From Microcella humidisoli (GTDB lineage Bacteria > Actinomycetota > Actinomycetes > Actinomycetales > Microbacteriaceae), in the NCBI RefSeq assembly GCF_024362325.1, contig NZ_CP101497.1, forward strand, positions 1,302,001 to 1,366,000: a stretch of DNA of 64,000 nt. The letters run 5' to 3'. Below the pieces are notes generated by a model, which saw nothing but the letters and a program-made list of their open reading frames with translations, was not told the origin of the DNA and ran no database searches. Positions 22,803 to 34,700 of the stretch are shown here, one piece after another. A program made the position numbers and the translations under genes. Position 1 is the first letter of the stretch, and the number at the start of each line of letters is the position of its first letter.

Positions 22803-25800
22803 TTACACCCGGATGCGCAGGCCCTGGGGCGTCGCGACGAAGCCGGCGGACTGCAGCGCCTCGGCGAGCGGGGTGCCGAACGCGCTCGCGCCGTTGACGC
22901 GTTCGACGCGGAGCGAGCGCAGGCGTGCGCGCACGACGGCGGCGAGCTCGATGGCGGCCGGCTCGAGCACGGCGGGCTCGTCGGTGAAGGTCAGCACGCT
23001 CTTGCCGCCCCGCTCGAGGTAGAGCGCGAGGTGCCCGTCGACGAGCACGACGAGCGATCCGGCCTTGCGCCCAGGCCGGTGCGCGGTCGACCCCGCGGCC
23101 GCGTCGGGCAGGCTCGCGGGCCACGGCAGGGCAGCGCCGTAGGGGTTGGTGGGATCGGTCGCGGCGAGCACGAGGGGAGCGAGCGCGGGGGCCGCATCCG
23201 CGTCTCTGCTGAAGGTGCGCACGCGGTCGATCGTGGCCGGTGTCGCGAACTGCGCTGCGCCGAGTCCCTCAACGATGTAGCCGCGGCGCACCGACCCGGC
23301 CTCCTCCATGCGCGCGAGCACCGAGTAGGCGAGGGCGAAGCCGCCGCGCAGCCCCTCGGCCTGCACGGCGCCGCGCGTGACGATGCCGTGCCGCTCGAGC
23401 AGGCGATCGACCGCCACGGCGGTGCGACGTGTCGGGTCGGTCTCGCGCGCGGGCAGCAGCGACCACCGGCCCGCGACCGTGGGCGGCCCCGATTGGGTGA
23501 CGGATGCGGGGCGCGCGTACCCCCGGTAGCTGCGGGCCCGCGGCGCGGGCTTGCGGGTGGCCGTGCCCCCGAGCGTGGCGCGCAGCGGCGCGAGCGTGTC
23601 GTTGGTGAGGTGCCCCGCCCAGACGAGCTGCCAGAGCTCGTCGACGAGAGCCGCGTCGTCACCGCCGGCATCGCCCGCGGTGGCCACCGCGGTCGCGAGC
23701 TGCCGGAAGAAGAAGCCGCCGCCGCCCGCGAGCGCATCGAGCACGCGCTGCTGGCGGTCGGTGAGCTCAAGCTCATCGGGCTCGGCGAGGCTCAGGGGGG
23801 CCATGCTCGCGAGGTGCAGGCTCACCCAGCCGTCGCTGCCGGGCAGGCTGCCCGCGCCGGCCCAGACGACCTCGCCGCTCGCGCACAGTTCGTCGAGCCA
23901 GGCGGGCGAGTAGTCGCGCACGCGGCTCGGCAGCACGAGGGTCTCCCACGCGCTCGCCGGCAGCGCGGCCCCCTGCAGCTGCTCAATCGCCTGCAGTACG
24001 CCATCGACGCCCTGGAGGCCCGGTCGCGCGGCGCCCGTGCCGGCTCCCGCGCTGCCGACGTGCTGCCACGCGGGCAGGAATCGGCCGAGCGTGCCGTGGC
24101 TGACCGGCTCGATCTCCTTCCGCAGCGCCGCGAGACTGCGCGAGCGCAGGCGCCGCAACACTTCGGCGTCGACCCACTCGGTGCCCGAGGCGCCGGGCCG
24201 GAACTCGCCCTCGATGAGACGCCGGTCGGCGGCGAGCCGACGGAGGGCATCCGTCGCCACGGCGATGCCGAGGCCATAGCGGCTCGCGACGTCGGTCGCG
24301 GCGAAGGGGGTGCGGGTGCGGGCGAAGCGCGCGACGAGGTCGCCGACCGGGTCGGGCACGGGGTCGAGGAACGCCGCGGGAACGCCGTGCGGAATCGGCG
24401 TGCCGAGGGCGTCGCGCAGCCGGGCGGCGTCTTCCACCCCGGCCCAGCGCTGCTCGCCCGCGATCGTCGCGCGGAACACCCGATTCTCGCGCGCGAGACC
24501 CTCGAGCGCCGCCGTCACGTCGACCTCATCGAGCGTGCGGTCGTCGACCTCGTCGATCGAGAGTGGGCCGAGGATGCGCAGCAGGTCGACGATGCCCTCG
24601 GCGTCGCGCGCGCGGCGATCGGGCGCGAGGCGCTGCAGCTCGGCCTCGAGTTGTGCGATGACGGCGGGGTCGAGCACCTCGCGCAGCTCCGCGCGGCCGA
24701 GCAGCTCGGCGAGCAGGGCCGGGTCGATGCTCAGCGCCGCCGCCCGGCGCTCGGCGAGCGGACTGTCGCCCTCGTAGAGGAAGGCGGCGACGTAGCCGAA
24801 CAGCAGGCTGCGCGCGAACGGCGAGGGGCTCGGGGTCTCGACCTCGATGATGCGGATGCTGCGCTGGGCGATGCCCGCCGCGAGCTCGACGAGCGAGGGC
24901 AGGTCGTACACGTCTTGCAGGACCTCGCGCACGGTCTCGAGCACGATGGGGAAGTCGGGGAACTCGCGCGCGACCTCGAGCAGCTGGCTCGCACGCTGAC
25001 GCTGCTGCCAGAGGGGGCTGCGGCGCCCGGGGTCGCGGCGCGGCAGCAGCAGAGCCCGGGCGGCGCACTCGCGGAACCGCGCGGCGAACACCGCCGAGCC
25101 CCCGACCTCGGCCGTCACGATGGTCTCCAGCTCGTCGGCCTCGAAGAGGAACAGCTCGGCTCCGGGCGGCTGCGCCTCGGTGTCGGGCAGCCGCACGACG
25201 ATGCCGTCATCGGCCGCGATCGCCGCCCCGTCGTAGCCGTGCCGCTCGCGGATGCGGGCCGTCACCGCGAGCGCCCACGGAGCGTGCACGGCCATGCCGT
25301 AGGGGGAGTGCAGCACCACGCGCCAGTCGCCGAGCTCGTCGCGGAACCGCTCCACCACGAGCGTCTGCTCGCTCGGCAGCTGCCCGGTGGCCTCGGCCTG
25401 CTCGCGCAGCAGCGCGTCGAGGTTCGCCTCGGCTCGGGCGTCGAGACCCGCGGCGGCGAGGCGCTCGTGGCGGGCATCCGGTGACGCGGCCGCGAGTTCG
25501 CGCGTCGTGCGCCCGAGCGCGCGGCCCAGCTCGGCCGGGCGGCCGAGCCCGTCGCCCTTCCAGAACGGCACCTTGCCGGGCTGGCCGAACGCGGGGGTCA
25601 CGATCACCTGGTCGTGCGTGATCTCCTGGATGCGCCAGCTCGTGGTGCCGAGCGCGAACACGTCGCCCACCCGCGACTCGTAGACCATCTCCTCATCGAG
25701 TTCGCCGACGCGGCGGCCGGTGCCCTCGCCCGCGATGAAGACGCCGAACAGGCCACGGTCGGGAATCGTGCCGCCGCTCGTGACCGCGAGCCGTTGCGCG

Positions 25801-27320
25801 CCCGGGCGGCCCGTGAGCGTGCCGTTCACGCGATCCCACACGACCCGCGGGCGCAGCTCGCTGAACCGGTCGCTCGGGTACCGGCCGCTCAGCAGGTCGA
25901 GCACGGCGTCGAAGGCGGAGCGGGGCAGTGTGGCGAACGGTGCACTGCGGCGCACCTGCTCGAACCACTGCTCGATGTCGCACGGTTCGAGGGCGACGTG
26001 CGCCACGGTCTGCTGGGCCAGCACGTCGAGGGGGTTGGCGAGCACGCGCAGCTCTTCGATGAGCCCGGCCGTCATGCGCTCGCTCGTGACCGTCGCGTGC
26101 AGCACGTCGAGCCGGTGCTTGGGCACGAGCACGCCGCGGCTGATCTCGCCCACCTGATGGCCCGCGCGGCCGACGCGCTGCAGCCCGCTCGCGACGCTCG
26201 GTGGCGCCTCGACCTGGATGACAAGGTCGACCGCGCCCATGTCGATGCCGAGCTCGAGGCTGCTCGTCGCGACGACGCAGCGCAAGCGGCCGGTCTTGAG
26301 GGCCTCCTCGATCTCGCCGCGCTGCTCTTTGCTCACCGAGCCATGGTGGGCGCGGGCCAAGAGCTCGTCGGTCTCGGTCCTGAGCGCATAGATCTCGTTG
26401 AGCCGGGCCGTCAGGCGCTCGGCGAGCCGCCGCGAGTTGGCGAACACGATCGTCGAGCGGTGCTGCAGCACGCGGTCGACGATGTCCTCCTCGACGTGCG
26501 GCCAGATCGACGGGGTCTGCGGGGCGCCCGAGGCGTCGGTCGGCCCGTCGCCTCCGATCGTCGGCGGCTGCGTCATGTCGTCGACGGGCACGACGACGCT
26601 CAGGTCGAAGGTCTTCGCGGCCGGGGGCTGCACGATCGTCACGGGCTGGGCTCCGCCCAGGAAGCGAGCGACCTCCTCCGGGGGGCGCACGGTGGCCGAA
26701 AGCCCGATGCGCTGGGCGGGGGTCGCGAGCCGGGCATCCAGCCGTTCGAGCGTGAGCGCGAGGTGCGCGCCGCGCTTCGTGCCGGCCACGGCGTGCACCT
26801 CGTCGATGATGACGGTCGTGACGCCGTCGAGGGTCTCGCGCGCGCTCGCCGTGAGCATGAGGTAGAGGCTCTCGGGGGTCGTGATCAGGATGTCCGGGGG
26901 CGTCTTCTGCAGGGCCCGACGGTCGGCGCTCGGGGTGTCGCCGCTGCGCACGCCGACCGTGATCGAGGGCGCCGTGCCGCCGAGACGCAGCGCCGTCTGC
27001 GTCACGCCGATGAGCGGCGACCGCAGGTTGCGCTCGACGTCGACGCCGAGGGCCTTGAGCGGGCTGATGTACAGCACGCGCGTGCGACGGCGGGGGTCTT
27101 CCGGCGGCGGTTCGGCCGCGAGGCGGTCGATCGACCACAGGAAGGCGGCGAGCGTCTTGCCCGAGCCCGTCGGCGCGACGACGAGCGCGTGGCGGCCGGT
27201 CGAGATCGCGTCCCACGCCCCGAGCTGCGCGGGGGTCGGCGCGGGGAACGCGCCCGCGAACCACTCGCGCGTGGCGGGCGCGAACCGGCCCAGCACGGTG
27301 GCGGGCTCGAGCGCGGTCAT
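22803..27320 (-). CDS. lhr: ATP-dependent helicase Lhr (long form)
   Basis: This is a superfamily-2 DNA/RNA helicase involved in DNA repair, with 1505 residues, the length of the actinobacterial long form. The Walker A motif APTGSGKT is at about 49-56, followed by the DEVH box (IIDEVHAVAGTKRG), FANSRRLAERL and motif VI QRVGRAGHQVG. The Lhr-core winged helix and beta-barrel follow, then the long C-terminal half with a further winged-helix region and WSLLPARETDPTRRTA. It is flanked by an esterase gene upstream (36-nt gap) and nei downstream (11-nt gap), a likely operon. The frame is unbroken over 4.5 kb. Confidence 0.95.
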   Translation of the reverse strand: MTALEPATVLGRFAPATREWFAGAFPAPTPAQLGAWDAISTGRHALVVAPTGSGKTLAAFLWSIDRLAAEPPPEDPRRRTRVLYISPLKALGVDVERNLRSPLIGVTQTALRLGGTAPSITVGVRSGDTPSADRRALQKTPPDILITTPESLYLMLTASARETLDGVTTVIIDEVHAVAGTKRGAHLALTLERLDARLATPAQRIGLSATVRPPEEVARFLGGAQPVTIVQPPAAKTFDLSVVVPVDDMTQPPTIGGDGPTDASGAPQTPSIWPHVEEDIVDRVLQHRSTIVFANSRRLAERLTARLNEIYALRTETDELLARAHHGSVSKEQRGEIEEALKTGRLRCVVATSSLELGIDMGAVDLVIQVEAPPSVASGLQRVGRAGHQVGEISRGVLVPKHRLDVLHATVTSERMTAGLIEELRVLANPLDVLAQQTVAHVALEPCDIEQWFEQVRRSAPFATLPRSAFDAVLDLLSGRYPSDRFSELRPRVVWDRVNGTLTGRPGAQRLAVTSGGTIPDRGLFGVFIAGEGTGRRVGELDEEMVYESRVGDVFALGTTSWRIQEITHDQVIVTPAFGQPGKVPFWKGDGLGRPAELGRALGRTTRELAAASPDARHERLAAAGLDARAEANLDALLREQAEATGQLPSEQTLVVERFRDELGDWRVVLHSPYGMAVHAPWALAVTARIRERHGYDGAAIAADDGIVVRLPDTEAQPPGAELFLFEADELETIVTAEVGGSAVFAARFRECAARALLLPRRDPGRRSPLWQQRQRASQLLEVAREFPDFPIVLETVREVLQDVYDLPSLVELAAGIAQRSIRIIEVETPSPSPFARSLLFGYVAAFLYEGDSPLAERRAAALSIDPALLAELLGRAELREVLDPAVIAQLEAELQRLAPDRRARDAEGIVDLLRILGPLSIDEVDDRTLDEVDVTAALEGLARENRVFRATIAGEQRWAGVEDAARLRDALGTPIPHGVPAAFLDPVPDPVGDLVARFARTRTPFAATDVASRYGLGIAVATDALRRLAADRRLIEGEFRPGASGTEWVDAEVLRRLRSRSLAALRKEIEPVSHGTLGRFLPAWQHVGSAGAGTGAARPGLQGVDGVLQAIEQLQGAALPASAWETLVLPSRVRDYSPAWLDELCASGEVVWAGAGSLPGSDGWVSLHLASMAPLSLAEPDELELTDRQQRVLDALAGGGGFFFRQLATAVATAGDAGGDDAALVDELWQLVWAGHLTNDTLAPLRATLGGTATRKPAPRARSYRGYARPASVTQSGPPTVAGRWSLLPARETDPTRRTAVAVDRLLERHGIVTRGAVQAEGLRGGFALAYSVLARMEEAGSVRRGYIVEGLGAAQFATPATIDRVRTFSRDADAAPALAPLVLAATDPTNPYGAALPWPASLPDAAAGSTAHRPGRKAGSLVVLVDGHLALYLERGGKSVLTFTDEPAVLEPAAIELAAVVRARLRSLRVERVNGASAFGTPLAEALQSAGFVATPQGLRIRV

Positions 27321-27356
27321 CCCCTCATTCTCGCCCTCTGCCCTGACAGCGCGCGG

Positions 27357-27992
27357 TCAGGCGTACTGGGCCCGCACAAAGGTGAGCACGTCGGCGAGCT
27401 CGGCCTCGCTCACCGAGTGGCCGAGGCCCTCGTAGATGCGTTCGGTCAGCGTTGCGTGATGCGGCAGCCAGCGCTGCGTTGCCGTCACGAACGAGTCGGG
27501 AATGACGGTGTCGTGCGTGCCGCGCCCCCAGAAGACCGGGGGAGCCAGGGCCGCGAGCCGGTCATCCGCGGGCGCCTCGCCGGGCACCACGAACCCGGCG
27601 AGCGAGACCGCGAACGCGAAGCGCTCGGGAGCGTGCCGCATCAGGTGGATGCTCATCGCCCCGCCCTGCGAGAACCCGAGCAGCCCCACCGAGGTCGCCG
27701 GCACGCCGTCGAGCCAGTGCAGCAGGCCGCGCGCCGCGGCGTCGGCACCCTGGAGGCGGCTCTCGTTGGTCGCCCCGTCGAGCTCGTACCAGGCGTACCC
27801 GGGGCCCGCGCGCAGGGGCGCGCGCAGCGAGGCGATGACGGGCTGCAGGGGCAGGTGCGGCGCGAGCCCGAACAGGTCGCCCTCGGTCGAGCCGTAGCCG
27901 TGCAGCAGCACGAGCAGCGGCCGGCCCGCCCGGTCGGGTTCGGCGGCCGACCAGATGATGGCGGATTCGTCGATCAGCTGCATCGCGCTCAT
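27357..27992 (-). CDS. Alpha/beta hydrolase, phospholipase/carboxylesterase type
   Basis: This 211-residue serine hydrolase has LLVLLHGYGSTEGDL as the oxyanion loop, nucleophile elbow GFSQGGAMS, acidic residue in GRGTHDTVIPDSF and catalytic His in EGLGHSVSEAEL. It belongs to the short-chain carboxylesterase/lysophospholipase family. The substrate is unknown. It starts the probable operon with lhr and nei and is divergent from the Nudix-like gene. Confidence 0.88.
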   Translation of the reverse strand: MSAMQLIDESAIIWSAAEPDRAGRPLLVLLHGYGSTEGDLFGLAPHLPLQPVIASLRAPLRAGPGYAWYELDGATNESRLQGADAAARGLLHWLDGVPATSVGLLGFSQGGAMSIHLMRHAPERFAFAVSLAGFVVPGEAPADDRLAALAPPVFWGRGTHDTVIPDSFVTATQRWLPHHATLTERIYEGLGHSVSEAELADVLTFVRAQYA

Positions 27993-28046
27993 GCATCCAT
28001 CGTGTCAGGTGCCCCCGTGCGGTGGCCGCACGGGACACAATGGAGC

Positions 28047-28589
28047 ATGGCCACCGTGCGCACTCCCGATCCGAATCCGGGCTGGCTCTCCGACGAGGAG
28101 CTCGAGCAGATCCGTCAACGGCTGCCGCTCGTCTACGTCGAGGCGATCCCCGTGCGCGTCGACGGCATGGGCACGGTCACCGAGGTCGGCGTGCTGTTGC
28201 GCGTCAACCCGGCCGGAAGCATCACCCGCACGCTCGTGAGCGGTCGAGTCATGCACGGCGAGACGCTGCGCGAGGCGCTCTTCCGGCACCTCGAGAAAGA
28301 CCTCGGGCCCATGGCGTTCCCGCAGCTGCCGGCCTCGCCGACACCGTTCTCGGTGGCCGAGTACTTCCCGTTCCCGAGCCCGACGCGGTTCAGCGACGAT
28401 CGACAGCACGCCGTCGCGCTCGCCTACGTGGTGCCGGTGACGGGAACGTGCGAGCCGCGGCAGGACGCGCTCGAGCTGACCTGGATGACCCCCGACGAGG
28501 CGGCATCGCAGCGGGTGGCCGACGAGCTCGAGGGCGGACGCGGTGCCCTGCTGCGCGCGGGACTCGCCTCGGTCGGCGTGCTGCCCTGA
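28047..28589 (+). CDS. Nudix-fold hydrolase-like protein (DUF4916 type)
   Basis: This 180-residue protein has a degenerate Nudix box: GETLREALFRHLEKDLG keeps the RE and a later Glu but lacks the normal REUxEE core. LVYVEAIPVRVDGMG and HAVALAYVVPVTG form the sheet. The type is known in actinobacteria as DUF4916. With the core motif changed, classic pyrophosphohydrolase activity is uncertain. I chose the ATG at 28047; the frame is open further upstream but shows no gene there. It ends about 180 nt before the giant surface-protein gene. Confidence 0.8.
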   Translation: MATVRTPDPNPGWLSDEELEQIRQRLPLVYVEAIPVRVDGMGTVTEVGVLLRVNPAGSITRTLVSGRVMHGETLREALFRHLEKDLGPMAFPQLPASPTPFSVAEYFPFPSPTRFSDDRQHAVALAYVVPVTGTCEPRQDALELTWMTPDEAASQRVADELEGGRGALLRAGLASVGVLP

Positions 28590-28625
28590 GCGGCGAGCTA
28601 CCCCCCGAACTGGGACACAAATGAC

Positions 28626-28727
28626 CCCCTGCCGGGGTACGACACCGCAGGGGTCCCAGCGGGTACTGTGAAACCCGTTCGTACTAGAGCGAACGTTTTT
28701 CATGTCACCCGAACGGGGGTACCCCCG
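28626..28727 (+). promoter_or_regulatory. Leader with three successive dyads before the giant surface-protein gene
   Basis: Dyad 1: CCCCTGC (28626-28632) with GCAGGGG (28647-28653). Dyad 2: CGTTCG (28676-28681) with CGAACG (28690-28695), followed by TTTTT. Dyad 3: the perfect 14-bp palindrome CGGGGGTACCCCCG (28714-28727). The second resembles a weak terminator, the third an operator. Possible phase- or stress-control of the surface protein is inference. Confidence 0.5.
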
Positions 28728-28766
28728 TAATCCCGGCTGGGTGGCAACCCGGGGGGAACTCGCACC

Positions 28767-31700
28767 ATGGCCTTCATCACTGCACACCGCCGCTCGCGCT
28801 CCATCATGCCGAGTGTCGCCGTGGTCGCTCTCGTGACCCTGTTCGCCCCCTTCATGGCGTTCCAGCCGGCGACCGCAGCGGAGGGCGACCCCGACGAGCC
28901 CGTCCTCGTCCAGTTCGAGAAGGACGCGATCCCCGCGGCCGCCGACGCCGCCGTCGCGCCGGGCGGCACCGTGACCTACCAGTTCACGATCAACTGCTCC
29001 TCCCTCGAGACCGACTGCCTCGACCTGACCCTCGACGACGTCGTGCCCGAGCCGCTCGAGCTGCAGACCGTCACGACCGCGCAGTCCATCCCGCCGATCG
29101 ACGTCGACATCACGGGCAACACCTTCAGCGTGCGGGTCGTCGACGAGCTGGGCGGCGGCCTCGTCGGCCTGCAGGCCGGCACGGGCATCCAGATCAATGC
29201 GACCGCGACGGTGCCCTCCGACCTCTCGGCCGACTGGGACGGCGCGGTGCTGCCCAATACGGCCACCGTGAGCGTCGCCAACCGCGAAGACCTCACGCTC
29301 GACCCGCCGCGCCCGAGCGCCGTGGAGTCGAGCGCCGAGGTGCGGCTCGAGGTGGAGCGCACCCTCGCCTCCCAGGTCACCAAGACGGTGACGCCCGATT
29401 CCGCCACCGCCGTCGCGGGCACGCCCGTCGCGATCGCGCTCGGGGCGACCAACTCGAGCAACGGCTCGGTCGACGCCCTCATCATCCAAGAGCCGTCCGA
29501 CCCGGCCTCGACCGTGCTGTCGCTGCTGCAGCCCACGGGCTTCAGCGCGCTCACGATGCCGAGCGGTGCCGACCGCGTGCGCGTCGACTGGTTCGACGGC
29601 ACGGTGTGGACCACCGGCACGGCGGCCGCAACCGCGACCCTGCCGAGCGGCGTCGACGCGGCCGACATCCGCGCGCTGCGCCTCGTCTTCACGAGCTCCA
29701 CGGGCGGCCGCATCGCGGTGGGCGCGACGGCCGCGATCACGCTCGACGCCGAGCTCAGCGCGAGCGCTGCCCTGGTCACCGAGCCCACCACGATCGTCAA
29801 CACGGCCTCGTCGTGGGTCGTCGCTGACAGCGAGTCGACGACACCCGTGCCGGCGACCGACTCGATCGTCATCGGCCCGCCGAGCATCCGCCCCATCGCC
29901 ACCAAGCAGTTCGACGTGAGCTCGATCATCGGCGGGCAGCAGGTTCTCGCGACCCTCGGCGGCTCGAACGGCGGCGACTTCGGCCTGCGCGAGCTGACGC
30001 TCACCGAACCGGCTCCGGGCTCGACCTCGCTCGCCGACCAGGGCCTCACCTTCGACGGCTGGGTGCAGGCCGACATCGAGTGGCCCGTGGGCGCGACGAG
30101 CGCCGAGGTGAGCTACCGCTACGCGGGCGACACCGAGTTCACGGCCGCCATCGTCACGACGACGGCCGACTCGCTTCCTGACCCCGTGGATGCCGCGCTC
30201 GTGACCGACATCCGCGTGCGGTTCCTCAGCACCCTGCCGCAGGGCATCGCGCCGGGGCAGTACGCCGTGCTGCCCTTCCTCGCGATCACCGACGCGGTGG
30301 TGAGCGACGCGACCGAGACCAACACCGTGCGCGTCGACGTCGTCACGCTCGCCGACGAGGCGGCCTCGACCGAGGCCAGCGACGACCTCACTCGTCGTAC
30401 CTCGCGCGTCAACACGTCGATCAGCAAGACCGCTCTGCCCGACGAGCTGTACGCGATCGCCGGGGCGACCACGCTCATCTCGATTCCGGCGCGCGTGACC
30501 CCGCTGCCGACCTCGGCTGTCGACCCGACGGCCTCGACCGTCGGCTCGACCTCGCTCGTGATCACCGACCCGCTCGACGCGGGCACCGATGAGTTCTGGA
30601 ACTGGTTCGACCTGCGGGCCATCGTGGCCACGGCCGTGCCCGGCAGCACCGTGCTCTCGGTCGAGTACTTCGACGGCACCGACTGGCTGCCGCTGCCCGG
30701 AGCGACCGATGTTGCCGGGCCGTCGTTCCTCTCCACGACCATCGACCCCGCCCTGCGCGAGTCAATCCAGGGTGTGCGGTTCACTTACCGGCACGCCGAC
30801 TACGACACCCTCGGCACCCTGCTGAACCCGGGCTTCAGCGCTCAGCCGAACCTCTCGGTGAGCTTGCGCGACGAGCTGCGCGACGGCACGGGCGAGGCGG
30901 CGTCGTCGACGCGCCTCGACGCCGTCGTCATCGACAACGCGGCGCAGAGCCGCGTCGCGAACCCGACCGCCGACCCCGCGGAGGCGACGGCCGACACCAC
31001 CGAATCGATCACACTGCTGCCGACCGCCACGGAGGGCGGCGACGGCTCGGGCAACGTCACGGCCATCAGTAAGAGCTGGCTGCCGGTCGCGAGCACGGGC
31101 ACCGAGGCCGTCAACGCGCGCTCGGCCGACGAGGCGACCGTCGAGATCAGCTGGGGCACCGGCGGCGCGGCGTTCGACTCGGTCGTGATCAGTGACTCGG
31201 CGAGCGACCCCGCGACGACGCCCGTCGCCAGCACCGTCTTCGAGGCCTTCGATCTCGTGCGCATCCCGGCGATCACCCCGGCGATGGACCCGCTGCTGAC
31301 CTACGACCGCATCGTCGCTGTCGAGCTCTACCTGCCGGGGACGGGCTGGACGGCGGCGAGCGGCAACCCCTGCGCGGGCAGCGCCTGCGACGGCACCTTC
31401 CCCGGCTACACCCTGTCGGCGAGCGAGAGCGCGAACGCCACCGGCGTGCGTCTCGTCGTGGAAGAGAGCCCCACGCGTGCCGCACGCATCGGCACGAACC
31501 CGGCAGCGCCCCCCGTGGGCACCGGCGTCTCCCCGTCCATGAGCCTCAGCCGCGACCTGCGCCTCGTTTTCGAGGTGCGCGATGTGCGGCGCTCCGACCC
31601 CGCGACCGCCGTGCTCGGGGCCACGCGCCTGGCCGAGTACAACATCCCGGGCCAGGTCGGCCAGGTACGCAACACCGCCCTCATGCAGGGGCGCGATGCG

Positions 31701-34700
31701 ACGGATGCGGTGCTGCTGTCGCGCACGGCCGCCGACGACATCCTCATCCTCGACACGCCCCTGACGGTCGAGATCACGAAGACCTGGGTCGACGGCCCGC
31801 TCGGCACCCCGCCGCCCGGAACACCGCAATCGCTCTACCCCCGCGCGCGCATGACCGTGCAGGCGACCAACGAGTCGGTCGCGCGCGTCGACGAGCTCGC
31901 GATCGTCGACCCCGTCGCCGGCACCGACCCCTTCGACGCGGTGAACCTCTTCGACATCGTGTCGATCACGGTGCCGTCGGGTGCGACGGCGAGCGAGGTG
32001 CGCCTCACGCGCGAAGGCCCGACGGTCACCACCCACACGATCGCCGCGGCGCTCGCCCTGACGACGGCGCAGCTCGCCGACGTCATCGGGTTCGAGGTCG
32101 TGCACACCGGGCGCATCGATGTGCAGGCGAGCACGCGCGTCATCGTCGACACGCAGCTGCGCCCCACCCTGCGCAGCGCTCCCGCGACGACCGTCGATTC
32201 GACGAGCAGCCCCGTCGTCGACAACACGGCTGAGGCGCGCATCGTCGACCCGGGTGGCGTCACGGTCCCGGCGGAGGGCGAGACCCTCATCACGCTCACG
32301 GCGCGCGACGACGCCTCGGTCTCGGTGGTCGACTTCACCTACGGGGTCACCGCCACGAAGGGCATCGTTGCCGATACGACCGCGACGCCGGGCACTCCCG
32401 CGGAGCAGATCGTCGGCAACTCGCGGGTGGCGACCGTCACGCTGACGGGCCAGCCCTCGGGCACCGTGCGCTCGACCGACATGCTGTTCGAAGACATCAG
32501 CCCCACCTTCTGGAACGCCTTCAACTTCACCTCCTTCGGCTCGCACTCGTTCTCGACCCCCATCAACCGGGTGAAGGTCGACGTGCTCGTGGGCGTCGAC
32601 TACGTGATCGACGGCGGCACCGGAGACATAGCGGTCGAGTGCGAGGGCAGCACCGATCTCGACGCGTGCTGGGTCGAGGGCACGCTCGCGAGCTTGCTCG
32701 CGCTCCCGACGCTGCCCCCGGGTGTGACGGTCTCCGACATCCGGGGTCTGCGTGCCCAGTACACGCGCGCCGACGGCGCGGCGTGGGAGCGCCCCTTCAA
32801 CCCCAGCCAGACGCTGCGCTTCACGGCCACGCGGCGCGACGTCCTCGTCGCGCCCGAGGGCGAGCCGGTGCCGTCGACGCTGTACATCTACACTCAGGCT
32901 GCTCCGGGCGAGACCGAGGTCGGTGTGGTCACGAACGACCTCACCGTCACTGCGTGGGCCGATAACGGGGTGGATGCTCCGCTCTGGGATGCCACGGATG
33001 ACGACACCAAGCAGCTGCTCGTTCGGCACCGCCCCGCCAAGGTGCAGATCGTCAAGACGCCGTACGGCCCGCTCACGCTCGGTGCTCCCGTGCCCTACGA
33101 GATCGAGGTCACGAACCGCGGCACCGGGCTCGACAAGCAGCTCACCGGGCTCGAGGTCGTCGACCTCATCCCCGTCGACGGCTCGGGCCCGCAGCTCGTG
33201 CTCGGCCTCGACCCCGAGACCGGTCTGACGTTCGATCCGCAGGATGTCGTCGAGATCGAGGTGCTCGACGAGTCGAACTCTCCCGTCACCGCGCCGAGCT
33301 TCACGGCCGTGCTCGGCACGGCTGAGCCCTCGGGTCAGCCCCTCACCATCACGATCGACCCGGCATTCGTGCTCGAGCACGACTGGTCGATGACGATCAG
33401 CGCGCCGCTGCAGTTCCGGCAGTTCTTCGAAGCCGGCAGCGCGACCGAGAACTTCGTGCTCAACACCGCGACGGTCACGAGCGACCAGGAGTTCGACGAG
33501 TGCACCCCCGCGGTCGATGGCGCGCTGCAGGCCATGATCACCGAGGTGCCGTCGTGCACCGCGTCGACTCGCGTCTGGGCGCTGCCGAGCGCTCCCATGA
33601 CGATCATCAAGGGCGTCAAGGGCGTCGAGGCCGGTCCGCTCGACGTCGGCGGCACGCCCCTCATCGACCCCGAGACGAGTGCTCCGTACGACGACCTCGG
33701 CGTCATCAAGACCGTCGCGAGCAACCCCGCGACGTGCGAGGAGCCCACTCTCGCCGTCGATGGCGAGCTTTACTACCGCTACCCGTGCGTGCCGATCACG
33801 CGCCCGGGCGGCACCGAGGAGTGGGTCGGCTACTTCTTCAACGCGGGCAACGTGCGCGTGCACCAGATCTCGTCGATCGACGTGCTGCCGCGCGAGAACG
33901 ACCGCGGCGTCATCATCAACGACGCCCGCAGCTCGCGCTGGACTCCCATCCTGCTCGAGCGGCCCCGCCTCGTCGGGTACCCCGACCAGGCCATGACGGT
34001 CTACTACACCGACCGCCTCGACATGGCGACGCCCGCGTGCAACGGCGCCGACATCCAGAACGATCTCGGCATGTCGCCGACGAGCTCGCCGCCCATGGTC
34101 GAGTCCTACTGGCCGTGCGTCACGAGCAGCGCCCCCGGCGGCCTGCTCGATCGCCAGAACGCCACGAACGGGTGGAAGGTCATGCCCGCCGACCCCTCGG
34201 CGGCGCTGCTCGAGAGCGTCGTGGCGATGAAGTTCGTCATCGACTTCGAGAACGGCGGCGTCACGCCGGTCGGCCTCGCGCCCGGCGAGTCGGTCTCGGT
34301 GGCGTACCGCACCCGTACGGCGCTCGAGCCGGTGCTGCGCGAGACCGACGCCAACCTGGCCCGCGACTCCATCGCCTACAACTCGATCGCCGGCGCAGCG
34401 CGCGGCTTCGACGGGGTCAACGACCTTCCGTACCGCTTCGTCACCGAGCCGCGCAAGGTCGGCGTGGCGCTCGCCACCGGCGCCGTCGACCTCGCCAAGG
34501 TCGTCGACGGAGCGGGGGAGCGCTTCGCCCCGAGCACCTTCCGCATCGCGCTCGCCTGCACGGTCGACATCGACGGCGCCGGCACCGAGCACGAGCCCGA
34601 GCCCATCCAGCTGCTGTCGAGCACGGGCGCGAACCGCTCGCCGTTCACCCTCACGGGCGACGCCGCGGCGACGCGCATCCTCGGCATCCCGCTCTACGCC

